DNA of 48,041 bases, from NCBI GenBank assembly GCA_017416345.1, contig JAFQCR010000038.1:1-48041 (forward strand). Direction: 5' to 3'. Below the pieces are notes generated by a model that was not told where the DNA came from, searched no databases, and saw only the letters and a program-made list of their open reading frames with translations. Source of the DNA: Clostridia bacterium (GTDB lineage Bacteria > Bacillota > Clostridia > Oscillospirales > Acutalibacteraceae). This document shows, piece by piece, positions 22,548-30,339 of the stretch (position 1 is its first letter; every line of letters starts with the position of its first letter). The translations under genes and the position numbers were made by a program.

Positions 22548-23339
22548 TCAAATAAATTTTCTATCGCACAATATCTTATAGATATGTGCGGCGTTTTCCT
22601 CGGATGTACCCTCAACCACAACGTGCTCCGACATCTTTTCGGGAGGGAATATCTTTTCAACCTGCGTAGGTGAGCCCGAAAGACCGTAGTGCTTGGGGTC
22701 CTTGTCGATAAAATCGTCAAGAGACAGCACCTTTATAAGGTCGGCGTTGCCCTCTGCGGCCTTTTTGCGCTTGTAGGACGGCAGACGGGGAGTGTTGATC
22801 TCGCCGTCGGCACAGATGACGCAGGGAGTATCCATCTCGGCACTCATAACAAGGTTGCCGAGCATACACTTGAATTTCAGCTTACCGTCAACTATCTCAC
22901 ACGACTGAACGTTGGAGTAGTGCGGCAGCCCCAAAAACTCTGCCATCTCGGCACCGACCTGCGCAGTATCGCCGTCGGTGGTCTGCTTGCCGCAGATGAT
23001 GAGGTCGTAGTTGCCTAAAGACACAAGGCAGGACGAAAGGGTGTAGGAGGTGGCCAAAACATCGGCACCTGCAAAACGGCGGTCGCTGATAAGCACACCG
23101 TTGTCAGCGCCCATATAAACCGCCTCTAAAAGCACCTGCTTTGCGGCGGGAGGACCCATTGTGACGGCTGTAACGGTGCCGCCGTGAGCCTCTTTAAGTG
23201 AAAGAGCAGTTTCAAGTGCATAAAGGTCGTACGGATTCATTTTACTGTCCGCACCGTCTCGGATAAGCACACCCGTTACGGGGTCGACCTTGACGTTTGA
23301 ACTGCCGGGAACCTGTTTGATACAAACGATAATGTTCAT
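22548..23339 (-). CDS. lctB: electron transfer flavoprotein beta subunit (LctB-like)
   Basis: A 263-residue EtfB, the usual length. Typical stretches are MNIIVCIKQVPG at the N terminus, NPYDLYALETALSLKE (35-50), TAVTMGPPAA (56-65) and DGDTAQVGAEMAEFLGLPH (about 122-140), the ETF beta signature. It holds the bifurcating FAD and NAD site in confurcating complexes. First gene of the lctBCD operon; start follows AAGGTGG. No lactate permease or LctE racemase gene is adjacent. Confidence 0.92.
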   Translation of the reverse strand: MNIIVCIKQVPGSSNVKVDPVTGVLIRDGADSKMNPYDLYALETALSLKEAHGGTVTAVTMGPPAAKQVLLEAVYMGADNGVLISDRRFAGADVLATSYTLSSCLVSLGNYDLIICGKQTTDGDTAQVGAEMAEFLGLPHYSNVQSCEIVDGKLKFKCMLGNLVMSAEMDTPCVICADGEINTPRLPSYKRKKAAEGNADLIKVLSLDDFIDKDPKHYGLSGSPTQVEKIFPPEKMSEHVVVEGTSEENAAHIYKILCDRKFI

Positions 23340-23463
23340 AAGCCACCTTACCTTTGTTAAAATGTTGAATAAGTATAATATCAGTTTAACACACTAAATT
23401 GGCAAATTCAATAATAATTAATTTTTTAACAATGTTTCTTGGGACTATGGCCTGATTTTGGGT

Positions 23464-23495
23464 AAAAATAAGCCCGAGATCTTTGTCTCGGGCTT
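23464..23495 (-). terminator. terminator after the DUF1846 gene
   Basis: Minus-strand AAGCCCGAGA and TCTCGGGCTT around a six-base loop, followed by ATTTTTA. It separates DUF1846 from the lct operon downstream. Confidence 0.8.
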
Positions 23496-23509
23496 GAAAA
23501 ATATAAATT

Positions 23510-24994
23510 TTAACCGTGGAAAAGCTTTTTGGTCTGATATTTGGGCTCGCAGGTGAGGTTGATACCAAGCTTTTTGAACACGTTGATATCGACCGAGCTG
23601 AGCATTACCGAGGAATGAGCCTCACAGTTTTTGAGAAGCTTCAGACAATCCATAGCCTTTTTGGCGTTTTCGTCGGTAACGGCCGAAACGCAAAGCGCAA
23701 TCAAGATCTCGTCGGTGTGAAGTCGGGGATTGTGGTTTCCGAGGAAGCCGACCTTTAATTCCTGCACGGGCTCGATAACGTTTTGCGGAATAAGGCGAAC
23801 CTCTTTGGGAATACCTGCAAGAGCCTTCAATGCGTTCAACAGCATTGCCGAGCTTGCGCCGAGCAACGAAGTAGTTTTGCCTGTGACGATGGTACCGTCG
23901 GGCAGCTCCAAAGCGGCGGCGGGAGCGTTAGTTTCGGCCGCACGGTCGTTTGCGGCGGCAATGACTGCACGGTCGGAAGCCTGAATGCCTGCCTGCTCCA
24001 TCAAAAGCTCTATCTTGACGGTCTCGGTCTCGTCAGCCTCTCCACGGCTGCGCTTGCAAAGTGCTTCGTAGTAGCGGCGGATTATCTCATTATCGGCGGC
24101 GGCCTTAACAGCCTCGGGGTCAAAAATGCAGTTGCCTGCCATATTAACGCCCATATCGGTGGGGGATTTGTAGGGACAACTACCGAGCATACGCTCCATA
24201 CAGGCTCTCACAACGGGGAATATCTCAACATCTCGGTTGTAGTTTACCGCCATCTCACCGTAGGTCTCAAGGTGGAACGGGTCGATCATATTGACGTCGT
24301 TAAGGTCGGCGGTTGCGGCCTCGTAAGCCAGGTTGACCGAGTCCTTCAAAGCGAGGTTCCATATAGGGAAGGTCTCAAACTTGGCATAGCCTGCCTCAAC
24401 GCCACGCTTGTGCTCATGGTAAAGCTGACTTAAACAGGTGGCCATCTTGCCGCTTCCGGGACCCGGACCGGTCACGACCACCAGCTTACGGGTGGTTTCG
24501 ATATAATCGTTCTTGCCGTAGCCCTCGTCCGACACAATGAGCTTCAGGTTGGAGGGGTAACCGGGGATGGGGAAATGCTTGTAAACGGGCACACCCAAGG
24601 TCTGCAGCTTGTTGGCAAAGGCATCGGCCGAGGCCTGACCCGTGTAGCGTGTCAGCACAACGCTGCCCACATAAAGACCAAAGCCGCGGAAGGCATCAAT
24701 AAGGCGGAGAACGTCAAGGTCATATGTAATACCAAGGTCGCCTCTGACCTTGTTTTTCTCAATATCGGCGGCGTTGATGGCGATAACGACCTCAGCCTCG
24801 TCCTTCAATCGGGCAAGCATTCTTATTTTGGAATCGGGTGCAAAGCCGGGCAACACACGGGAAGCATGGAAATCGTCAAAAAGCTTGCCGCCAAACTCTA
24901 AGTAAAGCTTGCCGCCGAACTTTTTGATACGCTCCGCAATGTGCTCGGATTGCATCTGCAAATATTTGTCATTATCAAAGCCGATACGATACAT
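23510..24994 (-). CDS. DUF1846 domain-containing protein
   Basis: A 494-residue protein of the DUF1846 family, common in Firmicutes and Actinobacteria and of unsettled function. A nucleotide-binding-like loop VVTGPGPGSGKMATCLSQLYHE lies at about 172-193, with an N-terminal Rossmann-like region (AEVVIAINAADIEKNKVRGDLGITYDLD) and a C-terminal domain rich in Ala (about 335-494) containing GKTTSLLGASSAMLLNALKALAG. The full length matches the family. Its start follows AGAGGTAG. It is monocistronic, with a hairpin and T-run in the leader. The P-loop-like sequence suggests nucleotide binding, an inference. Confidence 0.9.
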   Translation of the reverse strand: MYRIGFDNDKYLQMQSEHIAERIKKFGGKLYLEFGGKLFDDFHASRVLPGFAPDSKIRMLARLKDEAEVVIAINAADIEKNKVRGDLGITYDLDVLRLIDAFRGFGLYVGSVVLTRYTGQASADAFANKLQTLGVPVYKHFPIPGYPSNLKLIVSDEGYGKNDYIETTRKLVVVTGPGPGSGKMATCLSQLYHEHKRGVEAGYAKFETFPIWNLALKDSVNLAYEAATADLNDVNMIDPFHLETYGEMAVNYNRDVEIFPVVRACMERMLGSCPYKSPTDMGVNMAGNCIFDPEAVKAAADNEIIRRYYEALCKRSRGEADETETVKIELLMEQAGIQASDRAVIAAANDRAAETNAPAAALELPDGTIVTGKTTSLLGASSAMLLNALKALAGIPKEVRLIPQNVIEPVQELKVGFLGNHNPRLHTDEILIALCVSAVTDENAKKAMDCLKLLKNCEAHSSVMLSSVDINVFKKLGINLTCEPKYQTKKLFHG

Positions 24995-25026
24995 AATTTC
25001 TACCTCTGCTCTTGCCGTATTTCAAA

Positions 25027-25060
25027 AACAAAAAGCGAAAGGGTGCAATACCCTTCCGCT
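25027..25060 (-). terminator. hairpin with T-run in the DUF1846 leader
   Basis: Read on the minus strand AGCGGAAGGGT and ACCCTTTCGCT form a stem followed by TTTTTGTTTTTG, 32 bases upstream of the DUF1846 start. The nearest upstream gene on that strand is over 500 bp away, beyond a REP cluster. It could be that gene's terminator or an attenuator. Confidence 0.6.
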
Positions 25061-25150
25061 TATATATTCTACCACAGGTTATTTTTAATTACAAGCCTAA
25101 ATTGTCGGAATATCGGTTATTTTTTCACGTTTGAGCAAGCGTGATGTCGT

Positions 25151-25605
25151 AAGGGCGGCCATTGGCCGCCCGCTGTGTGCCGACTATATTGTATCATTTG
25201 CAGTTTGTTGCTGTTGTGAACACCTCATCCGTCAGGCTTCGCCTGCCACCTTCCCCTCAAGGGGAAGGCTAACATAGCAAAAGATCGATCGTAGGGGCGA
25301 ACTTAGTTCGCCCGTCTCAAACAGGCTTTGCGGACCGCCCGGGAGGTCGGTCCCTACAAGAATCAATTCACCTCATTGTAGGGGCGATTCACGAATCGCC
25401 CACCGTAAGACGGCTTACGAGCCCTCTCACCCGACATTCGCCGAAAACTTCCCAGAGGGAGAGCCTATCGAAATCAGTTTTGCGGAATGGATAAATCCGT
25501 GCCCTACAGAAGATCGATTTCCCGCATTGTAGGGGAAGGCCTCTGCGCCTTCCCGAGGTTTTACGAGAATTAGCGAGAGCACACTTAAGGCGCTCCCCTA
25601 CAAAA
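25151..25605. repeat. REP palindrome cluster (no gene)
   Basis: At least six palindromes: GGGCGGCCATTGGCCGCCC (25153), a GTAGGGGCGAACTTAGTTCG copy (25291), reverse GGACCGCCC...GGTCGGTCCCTAC (about 25332-25356), GTAGGGGCGATTCACGAATC (25378-25401), a degraded ATGGATAAATCC copy (about 25488) and GTAGGGGAAGGCCTCTGCGC (about 25529), plus a CCTTCCCCTCAAGGGGAAGG palindrome near 25250. Bases 25179-25401 are an inverted copy of 32457-32679. No coding region is seen. Confidence 0.8.
25179..25401 (+). repeat. 223-bp inverted repeat, left copy
   Basis: Ungapped inverted match to 32457-32679; I count seven mismatches over 223 bp. It contains a non-REP unique part (TTGTATCATTTGCAGTTTGT) as well as four palindromes, so the match is not just shared REPs. 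Confidence 0.85.
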
Positions 25606-25607
25606 TC

Positions 25608-25871
25608 TTAATCTACCGTTTCAACCGCAAGCTGTGCACCTAATTTAAAGCTGTAGGTGAAAATCAAACGCTCGTTGATGTTGCTCAATTCCTCATAGCA
25701 ATTCATTAGCTTTTCGAAAATCGCTTTTTGTTCGTCGGTCATAATTTCAGACAGAACTCGTTTGTGTCTTGCAATGTAGTCATCCAATTCTTTAGCATCA
25801 TCCGAAGCCGAGATGCATTTTTCAAACGGTTTAAGTCGGCCGTACCACAAATCTTCAATTATATTTGACAT
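25608..25871 (-). CDS. DUF6809-like small protein
   Basis: An 87-residue mainly helical protein resembling DUF6809, a family of small Clostridia proteins of unknown function. The N terminus SNIIEDLWYGRLKPFEK matches the family's E-LYYG-L-P-E pattern, followed by two predicted helices (DDYIARHKRVLSEIM, QKAIFEKLMNCYEELSNINERLIFTYSFKLGAQLAVE). Start follows GAGGTGA. It diverges from a 70-residue XRE repressor; its promoter is overlaid by paired palindromes, suggesting repression. Such pairs are common in integrated or mobile regions, but no integrase is nearby. Confidence 0.75.
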   Translation of the reverse strand: MSNIIEDLWYGRLKPFEKCISASDDAKELDDYIARHKRVLSEIMTDEQKAIFEKLMNCYEELSNINERLIFTYSFKLGAQLAVETVD

Positions 25872-25909
25872 TTTGTCACCTCACATAATTCAAACGGGGT
25901 TATTTGGCT

Positions 25910-25938
25910 ATAATAACACAAAATTGTGTTATTGTCAA
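25910..25938 (-). promoter_or_regulatory. promoter of the DUF6809-like gene
   Basis: Minus-strand TTGACA (25933-25938) and TATTAT (25910-25915) spaced 17 bp. The spacer and both boxes are covered by the operator palindromes. Confidence 0.6.
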
Positions 25939-25955
25939 CACATTTTTGTGTTGAC
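25912..25955. promoter_or_regulatory. two adjacent 22-bp palindromic operators
   Basis: AATAACACA-AAAT-TGTGTTATT (25912-25933) and GTCAACACA-TTTT-TGTGTTGAC (25934-25955) are directly abutted. Both share AACACA-N4-TGTGTT. They are the likely sites for the XRE protein encoded beside them; symmetry is perfect in each arm. Confidence 0.75.
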
Positions 25956-25979
25956 TGTTAAAATAGCAGTGAGGTGATT

Positions 25980-26192
25980 ATGGTGAAATATGAGTACTCA
26001 AGAATCAGAGACCTGCGTGAAGATAAGGACAAAACTCAAGAGGATATTGCCAAGCTGTTAAATGTATATACAACCACTTACCAAAGGTGGGAACGTGGTG
26101 AAACTGAAATACCGTGTCACGTTGTAATACAATTGAGTAAATATTACAACACTTCAACCGATTATCTTTTGGGAGTGACCGATAAAAAATAG
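25980..26192 (+). CDS. XRE family transcriptional regulator
   Basis: A 70-residue single-domain Cro/CI-like repressor. The helix-turn-helix covers about 16-40 (KTQEDIAKLLNVYTTTYQRWERGE), followed by ALSKYYNTSTDYLLG-type text (VIQLSKYYNTSTDYLLGVTD) that is standard for the family. No second domain is present. GAGGTG at 25971-25976 is the ribosome site; ATG 25980 or GTG 25983 could both serve, the latter better spaced. It likely represses the divergent DUF6809-like gene and itself through the two palindromes. Confidence 0.88.
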   Translation: MVKYEYSRIRDLREDKDKTQEDIAKLLNVYTTTYQRWERGETEIPCHVVIQLSKYYNTSTDYLLGVTDKK

Positions 26193-26236
26193 ATTTTTCA
26201 GTCAGGCCGCTTAAATTTATTGTTTTGAAAGACAAA

Positions 26237-26313
26237 AAAGATTCTTCGCTTGCGCTCAGAATGACAAACGGGTAGTAATTTCTGTCATTCCGAGTAAAAG
26301 CGAAGAATCTTTA
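26237..26313. repeat. palindromic AAGATTCTTC element, copy 2
   Basis: AAAGATTCTTCGCTTGCGC, CTCAGAATGACA and the complementary TGTCATTCCGAG, GCGAAGAATCTTTA form a 76-bp imperfect palindrome homologous to 5205-5280. It lies between the converging XRE and HAD genes and can act as a bidirectional terminator. Confidence 0.75.
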
Positions 26314-26351
26314 TTTTACGGTTTCGCGTTTTTTATACTTTCCTTACCGGA

Positions 26352-27158
26352 TCACGCCTTAAGTGCTTCGGTTATCTCGCTGCAGTCCTTTAATACCATA
26401 TCGGGTTTATCTATGGACTCGGTCAGAATCTGCTCGTCGGTCTCGCCGCTCATAACTAAGATAGCAAGGCAGCCTGCGTTGAGTCCGCTTTTCACATCGG
26501 TGTAGATGCGGTCGCCGATAACCGCAGTCTTTTCTTTGGGGGTGTTGGTTCTGACCATTGCAAGCTCGGGCATTAAAGCTTCGGGCTTGCCGACCAAAAA
26601 CGGACGTTTTTTGGTGCAGTTATATATCATATCGCAAAAGCTTCCGCAGTCGGGCACAGAGCCAAACTCGGTGGGGCAGACGTAGTCAAGATTGGTTGCA
26701 ACGTACGGAACCTCTCTCGTCAACAGCTCACGGCAGACGTCCTCCAGCTTTTTGAAGGTCAGCTCCTGGTCGTTGCCCATAACGATAACGTCGGCCTTGG
26801 ATGCGTCGTAGGTTACGGTAAAGCCCTCGGATTCAAGCTCGGCGATCAGCGACTTGGTTCCGCAAACGTAAAGCGTTGCATCGGGGTAGGTGTTTTTAAG
26901 ATAGTACGATGTTGCCTGCGACGACGAGATAAACTCTTCCTCGGTGGCGGCAATGCCAAGTCGGTCGAGCTTTTTGATATAATCAACAACACTTTTGGAC
27001 GAGTTGTTGGTCATAAACATATACCGTTTGCCCTGCGACTTTATGGTTTCGAGCAGCTCGACGGTAAAGTCGTACAGACGGTTGCCGAGGTACAGCGTGC
27101 CGTCCATATCAAACAAAAACAGGTCGATATTCTGCAGTTTTGCGATTTTGTCGTTCAT
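26352..27158 (-). CDS. HAD-IIA family phosphatase (NagD-like)
   Basis: A 268-residue HAD-superfamily IIA phosphatase. Motif I is FDMDGTLY with Asp17 and Asp19; motif II MTNNSSKS lies near 48-56; the C2 cap covers roughly 70-180; motif III is VGKPEALM (Lys near 192) and motif IV AVIGDRIYTDV (about 216-226). The gene begins 18 bases after the DUF1667 gene and on the same strand, so it is the last gene of the glycerol-3-phosphate operon. That makes glycerol-phosphate or phosphoglycolate a sensible substrate, as for related AraL/PGP enzymes; this is inference. Confidence 0.88.
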   Translation of the reverse strand: MNDKIAKLQNIDLFLFDMDGTLYLGNRLYDFTVELLETIKSQGKRYMFMTNNSSKSVVDYIKKLDRLGIAATEEEFISSSQATSYYLKNTYPDATLYVCGTKSLIAELESEGFTVTYDASKADVIVMGNDQELTFKKLEDVCRELLTREVPYVATNLDYVCPTEFGSVPDCGSFCDMIYNCTKKRPFLVGKPEALMPELAMVRTNTPKEKTAVIGDRIYTDVKSGLNAGCLAILVMSGETDEQILTESIDKPDMVLKDCSEITEALKA

Positions 27159-27176
27159 AAAAACACCTTTTAAAAA

Positions 27177-27527
27177 TTATTTTATATCCTTCGTTGCGAT
27201 AACGTTGGTACCGTAAACGTTTTCGATGATAATGTCACCGATCTTGACGGGTGCTTCGACCGTCGTTTCACGGATGAGCTTCATCAGATCGAATATTTCC
27301 GCCTTGGGGATCGGGTCGGCGGTCTTTACGCTGACCATGGTGTCCTCACGGTTAGTCACACGGACGATAGAGGTCACGGTGCGGACGGGGTTAACACACT
27401 CGTCGATACCGTATTTTTCGCCCTTGGGACAGCTGTGACCGATGACCTTGGTGTTCTCACCGTCAACGGTGACGGTCAGGGAACAGCCTCTCGGACAGAT
27501 TATACAAGTAATATTTCTTTCCATCAT
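27177..27527 (-). CDS. DUF1667 domain protein of the glycerol-3-phosphate oxidation module
   Basis: A 116-residue cysteine-containing protein. N-terminal CIICPRGC (Cys8, Cys11, Cys15) and GHSCPKGEKYG (Cys near 33) could bind an iron-sulfur cluster or zinc. This DUF1667 family is regularly encoded next to the GlpO-like and pyridine-nucleotide flavoproteins found upstream here, and its stop and start codons overlap them (ATGA with the preceding gene). It is probably the small electron-transfer partner of an anaerobic glycerol-3-phosphate dehydrogenase, standing in for GlpC. Confidence 0.87.
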   Translation of the reverse strand: MMERNITCIICPRGCSLTVTVDGENTKVIGHSCPKGEKYGIDECVNPVRTVTSIVRVTNREDTMVSVKTADPIPKAEIFDLMKLIRETTVEAPVKIGDIIIENVYGTNVIATKDIK

Positions 27528-28768
27528 ATTTCCTCCAAAGATACGGTGACGGTGTCCTTGGCTAATGCGAGCTTGGACGATTTTACCACTATCTTTTCCA
27601 TTTCACCGGGTGCGGCCTTTATCCTTACAGCGGTGGCGAGCACCTCATCACCGCTTTTTACGGTGAAGCGCACCTTGCCGAACGGCTTGACAACACGCAT
27701 AAAGAGTGCTACGTCGCTATCGGTGTTTGAAATGCGCTGGGGCAAAACGTAACGCACGCCGTTGCCTGCGGCGGTGTTGACGGCGGTACCGTCGGTGCGG
27801 CCGTTCAAGACCAGCTCGGCGGCCGACATACCTGCGATCTCGGCCTCGTCCGAAACGTAGTCGACAAGGTCGTGCACCTGCAGAACGTTTCCGCAAGCGA
27901 AAATGCCCTTGACCTCGGTCTCACGGTGCTCGTCAACGATGGCGCCGTTGGTGATGGGGTCGATGGGGATTCCTGCGGCACGGGTCAGCTCATTCTCGGG
28001 GATAAGACCGACCGACAAAAGCAGGGTGTCGCAAGGGATGTAGCGCTTGGTTTCTTCGATAACACGGCGGTTTTCGTCAACCTCGGCGATAGTCACGCCC
28101 TCAAGTCGGCGGTCACCGTGGATCTCGCAAACGGTGGTCGAAAGATATAGCGGGATATTGAAATCCTCAAGGCATTGTACAATGTTTCGGGTCAAACCGC
28201 CCGAATAGGGCATCAGCTCGCAAACGGCCTCGACCTTTGCGCCCTCAAGCGACATACGTCTTGCCATAATAAGACCGATGTCACCCGAGCCCAAAATAAC
28301 GGCACGCTTGCCTACCATATAGCCCTCGCAGTTCATCAGCTTCTGGGCTGTACCTGCGCTGTAAACTCCTGCAGGGCGCTTGCCGCTGATGTTGAGTGCG
28401 CCACGGCTGCGCTCACGGCATCCCATTGCCAAAATAACGGCTTTGGCCTTGATCTTCAGAATTCCGTCACGGTTGGAGGCGGTCACCACTCTGTCTGCGG
28501 TAAGATCGGTGACCATAGTCTCATAATACACCTTTATGTGTCGTTCTTCAACCTTTTTCTTATAAACAGCGGCATATTCGGGGCCTGTCAACTCACGGCC
28601 GAGCTTGTGCAGACCGAAGCCGTTGTGGATGCATTGGCGCAAAATTCCGCCGATGTCATCGTCACGGTCCAATATCACAATGTCGGTTGCACCCTTGTCC
28701 CAGGCGGCAACGGCCGCTGCCATACCTGCAGGGCCTCCGCCGATAATTACTATATCGTGTTCTAACAT
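27524..28768 (-). CDS. NAD(P)/FAD-dependent oxidoreductase (glycerol-3-phosphate module)
   Basis: A 414-residue two-dinucleotide-binding flavoprotein. FAD motif IVIIGGGPAGMAAAVAAWDKG (6-26), NAD motif AVILGSGDIGLIMARRMSLEGAKVEAVCE (about 154-182), and FACGNVLQVHDLVDYVSDEAEIAG near 290-315 for FAD ribityl binding. CGCRERSRGALNISG includes a Cys-Arg pair seen in this subgroup. It overlaps the DUF1667 gene by four bases and follows the GlpO-like gene by 12, so the three form one unit. It probably hands electrons from glycerol-3-phosphate oxidation to NAD or another acceptor, replacing GlpB. Confidence 0.9.
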   Translation of the reverse strand: MLEHDIVIIGGGPAGMAAAVAAWDKGATDIVILDRDDDIGGILRQCIHNGFGLHKLGRELTGPEYAAVYKKKVEERHIKVYYETMVTDLTADRVVTASNRDGILKIKAKAVILAMGCRERSRGALNISGKRPAGVYSAGTAQKLMNCEGYMVGKRAVILGSGDIGLIMARRMSLEGAKVEAVCELMPYSGGLTRNIVQCLEDFNIPLYLSTTVCEIHGDRRLEGVTIAEVDENRRVIEETKRYIPCDTLLLSVGLIPENELTRAAGIPIDPITNGAIVDEHRETEVKGIFACGNVLQVHDLVDYVSDEAEIAGMSAAELVLNGRTDGTAVNTAAGNGVRYVLPQRISNTDSDVALFMRVVKPFGKVRFTVKSGDEVLATAVRIKAAPGEMEKIVVKSSKLALAKDTVTVSLEEI

Positions 28769-28780
28769 CGTTTGGCCTCC

Positions 28781-30214
28781 TTAAATCTTGCCGATGACCA
28801 TTGCGGATTCCTTACCGTTTTTGGTCACGTTTTCCATTGCGGTCTTGTTTTCCTCGGCGATAAGCTTCATAACAAACGGCTTGCAGAAGCCGCCCTGACA
28901 GCGACCCATACCCGATCTTGTGCGGCGCTTTACACCGTCAATGTCCTGCGGCTTGGGGTCACGGCGAATAGCATCTCGAATCTCGCCTTCGGTCACCGTC
29001 TCGCAACGGCAGATGATCTTGCCGTAGTCGGGGTGAGCTTTAACGTATTCGTTTTTCTCATCGTCGGTCATGTGGCGGAAGAAGTGCGGATCCTCACGTG
29101 TGCCGTCAAAATCGGTGTTTTCGATAAGTTCAACACCCATATTGCGAAGAATATCAACGGTATACTCGGCAATGGCAACGCAGGAGCTGAGACCCGGAGA
29201 ATCAATGGCGGCAACATTTACAAAGCCCTTCTGAACCTTGCTTTCCTCAATGATAAAGTCACCGTTTTTCTCGGACGAACGCACACCGCAGAACGAGGTG
29301 ATGACCTCTCTGAACTGCACAGAGGGAACGCTTTTTGCGGCCAATTTCTGCACAGCCGCAAGTCCGTCGGGGGTGGTGTTGACGCACATCGGACAGTCAA
29401 CCGCCTCGGCGGTGGGCCCCGTCAAAAGGTTGCCGTCAACGGTGGGCGAAACGAGAATACCCTTACCCTCTTTGGAAGGTACCTGGAAAATGGTGTGGGT
29501 AACCCTTGCACCCTCTTTTTTATCGAGCAGGATGTACTGACCGGCCCTCGGGATTATCTCAAACGAGGTGTCACCGACCATATTGGCCACCTTGTCGGAG
29601 TAACAGCCTGCGCAGTTGATGATGTATTTAGCCGAAACGGCACGGCCGTCGGCCGAGCTTACGGTAAACATACCGTCGGTATTGATTATAGAGGTTACGG
29701 TGAAGTCGGTGAGCAACTCGGCACCGTTTTTCATAGCGTTGCCGACTGCGGCAATGGTCAGCTCATACGGGCAGATGATACCTGCCGACGGCACGTTGAG
29801 AACCGATGTGATGTCGGGGGAAAGGTTAGGCTCCATTTTGCGTGCCTCATCGCCCGAAATAACAGACATTCCTTTGATCCCGTTTTTAAGTCCTCTTTCA
29901 TAAAGCTCTTTTACAGTCTTATCCTCCTCTTCGGAAAAAGCGCAGACAAACGAACCGTTGTTTTTGTGGGGGACGTGGAGTGCCTTGGCCGTTGCGTAGA
30001 GCTTTTGAACACCCATTGCGTTAAGCTTGGCCTTCAAGGTGTCGGGCTCGGGGTCAAATCCGCCGTGGATGATACCGCTGTTGGCCTTGGAAGCGCCGCA
30101 GGCAACATCATTTTCCTTGTCGATCAGCACGGTGGAAAGCTTGTATTTGGTGAGCTCTCTTGCCACCATACCGCCGACGACACCTGCACCGATGACCGCT
30201 ACATCATAATTCAT
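28781..30214 (-). CDS. glycerol-3-phosphate dehydrogenase-like FAD oxidoreductase with BFD [2Fe-2S] domain
   Basis: A 477-residue GlpA/GlpO-like enzyme oxidising glycerol-3-phosphate to dihydroxyacetone phosphate. The DAO domain begins with VAVIGAGVVGGMVARELTKY (5-24) and includes SKANSGIIHGGFD (about 41-53) and FCGVRSSEKNGDFIIE. The C-terminal BFD-like domain has CRCETVTEGEI (about 400-410) and GRCQGGFCKPFV, four Cys ligands for a [2Fe-2S] cluster, as in GlpA-type anaerobic enzymes. It is first in the operon and lies behind a terminator that GlpP, encoded immediately upstream, is expected to override. Confidence 0.9.
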   Translation of the reverse strand: MNYDVAVIGAGVVGGMVARELTKYKLSTVLIDKENDVACGASKANSGIIHGGFDPEPDTLKAKLNAMGVQKLYATAKALHVPHKNNGSFVCAFSEEEDKTVKELYERGLKNGIKGMSVISGDEARKMEPNLSPDITSVLNVPSAGIICPYELTIAAVGNAMKNGAELLTDFTVTSIINTDGMFTVSSADGRAVSAKYIINCAGCYSDKVANMVGDTSFEIIPRAGQYILLDKKEGARVTHTIFQVPSKEGKGILVSPTVDGNLLTGPTAEAVDCPMCVNTTPDGLAAVQKLAAKSVPSVQFREVITSFCGVRSSEKNGDFIIEESKVQKGFVNVAAIDSPGLSSCVAIAEYTVDILRNMGVELIENTDFDGTREDPHFFRHMTDDEKNEYVKAHPDYGKIICRCETVTEGEIRDAIRRDPKPQDIDGVKRRTRSGMGRCQGGFCKPFVMKLIAEENKTAMENVTKNGKESAMVIGKI

Positions 30215-30253
30215 ATATACCTCTCCTTTGAGTTGATTTTTGAAATTTTACAT

Positions 30254-30312
30254 AAAAAAAGAAACGGCAAAACACACGGCGGCCAAAAACCGTCGTCCGT
30301 TTTCCGTTTCTC
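30254..30312 (-). terminator. leader terminator of the glp operon (GlpP-controlled candidate)
   Basis: On the minus strand AGAAACGG and CCGTTTCT close a long hairpin with internal GGACGACGG/CCGCCGT pairing, followed by TTTTTTT, about 40 bases before the GlpO-like start and directly after glpP. In Bacillus GlpP with glycerol-3-phosphate prevents termination at just such a leader site. Confidence 0.8.
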
Positions 30313-30339
30313 CAAATCTCTTACGGAATATTCAATTTG

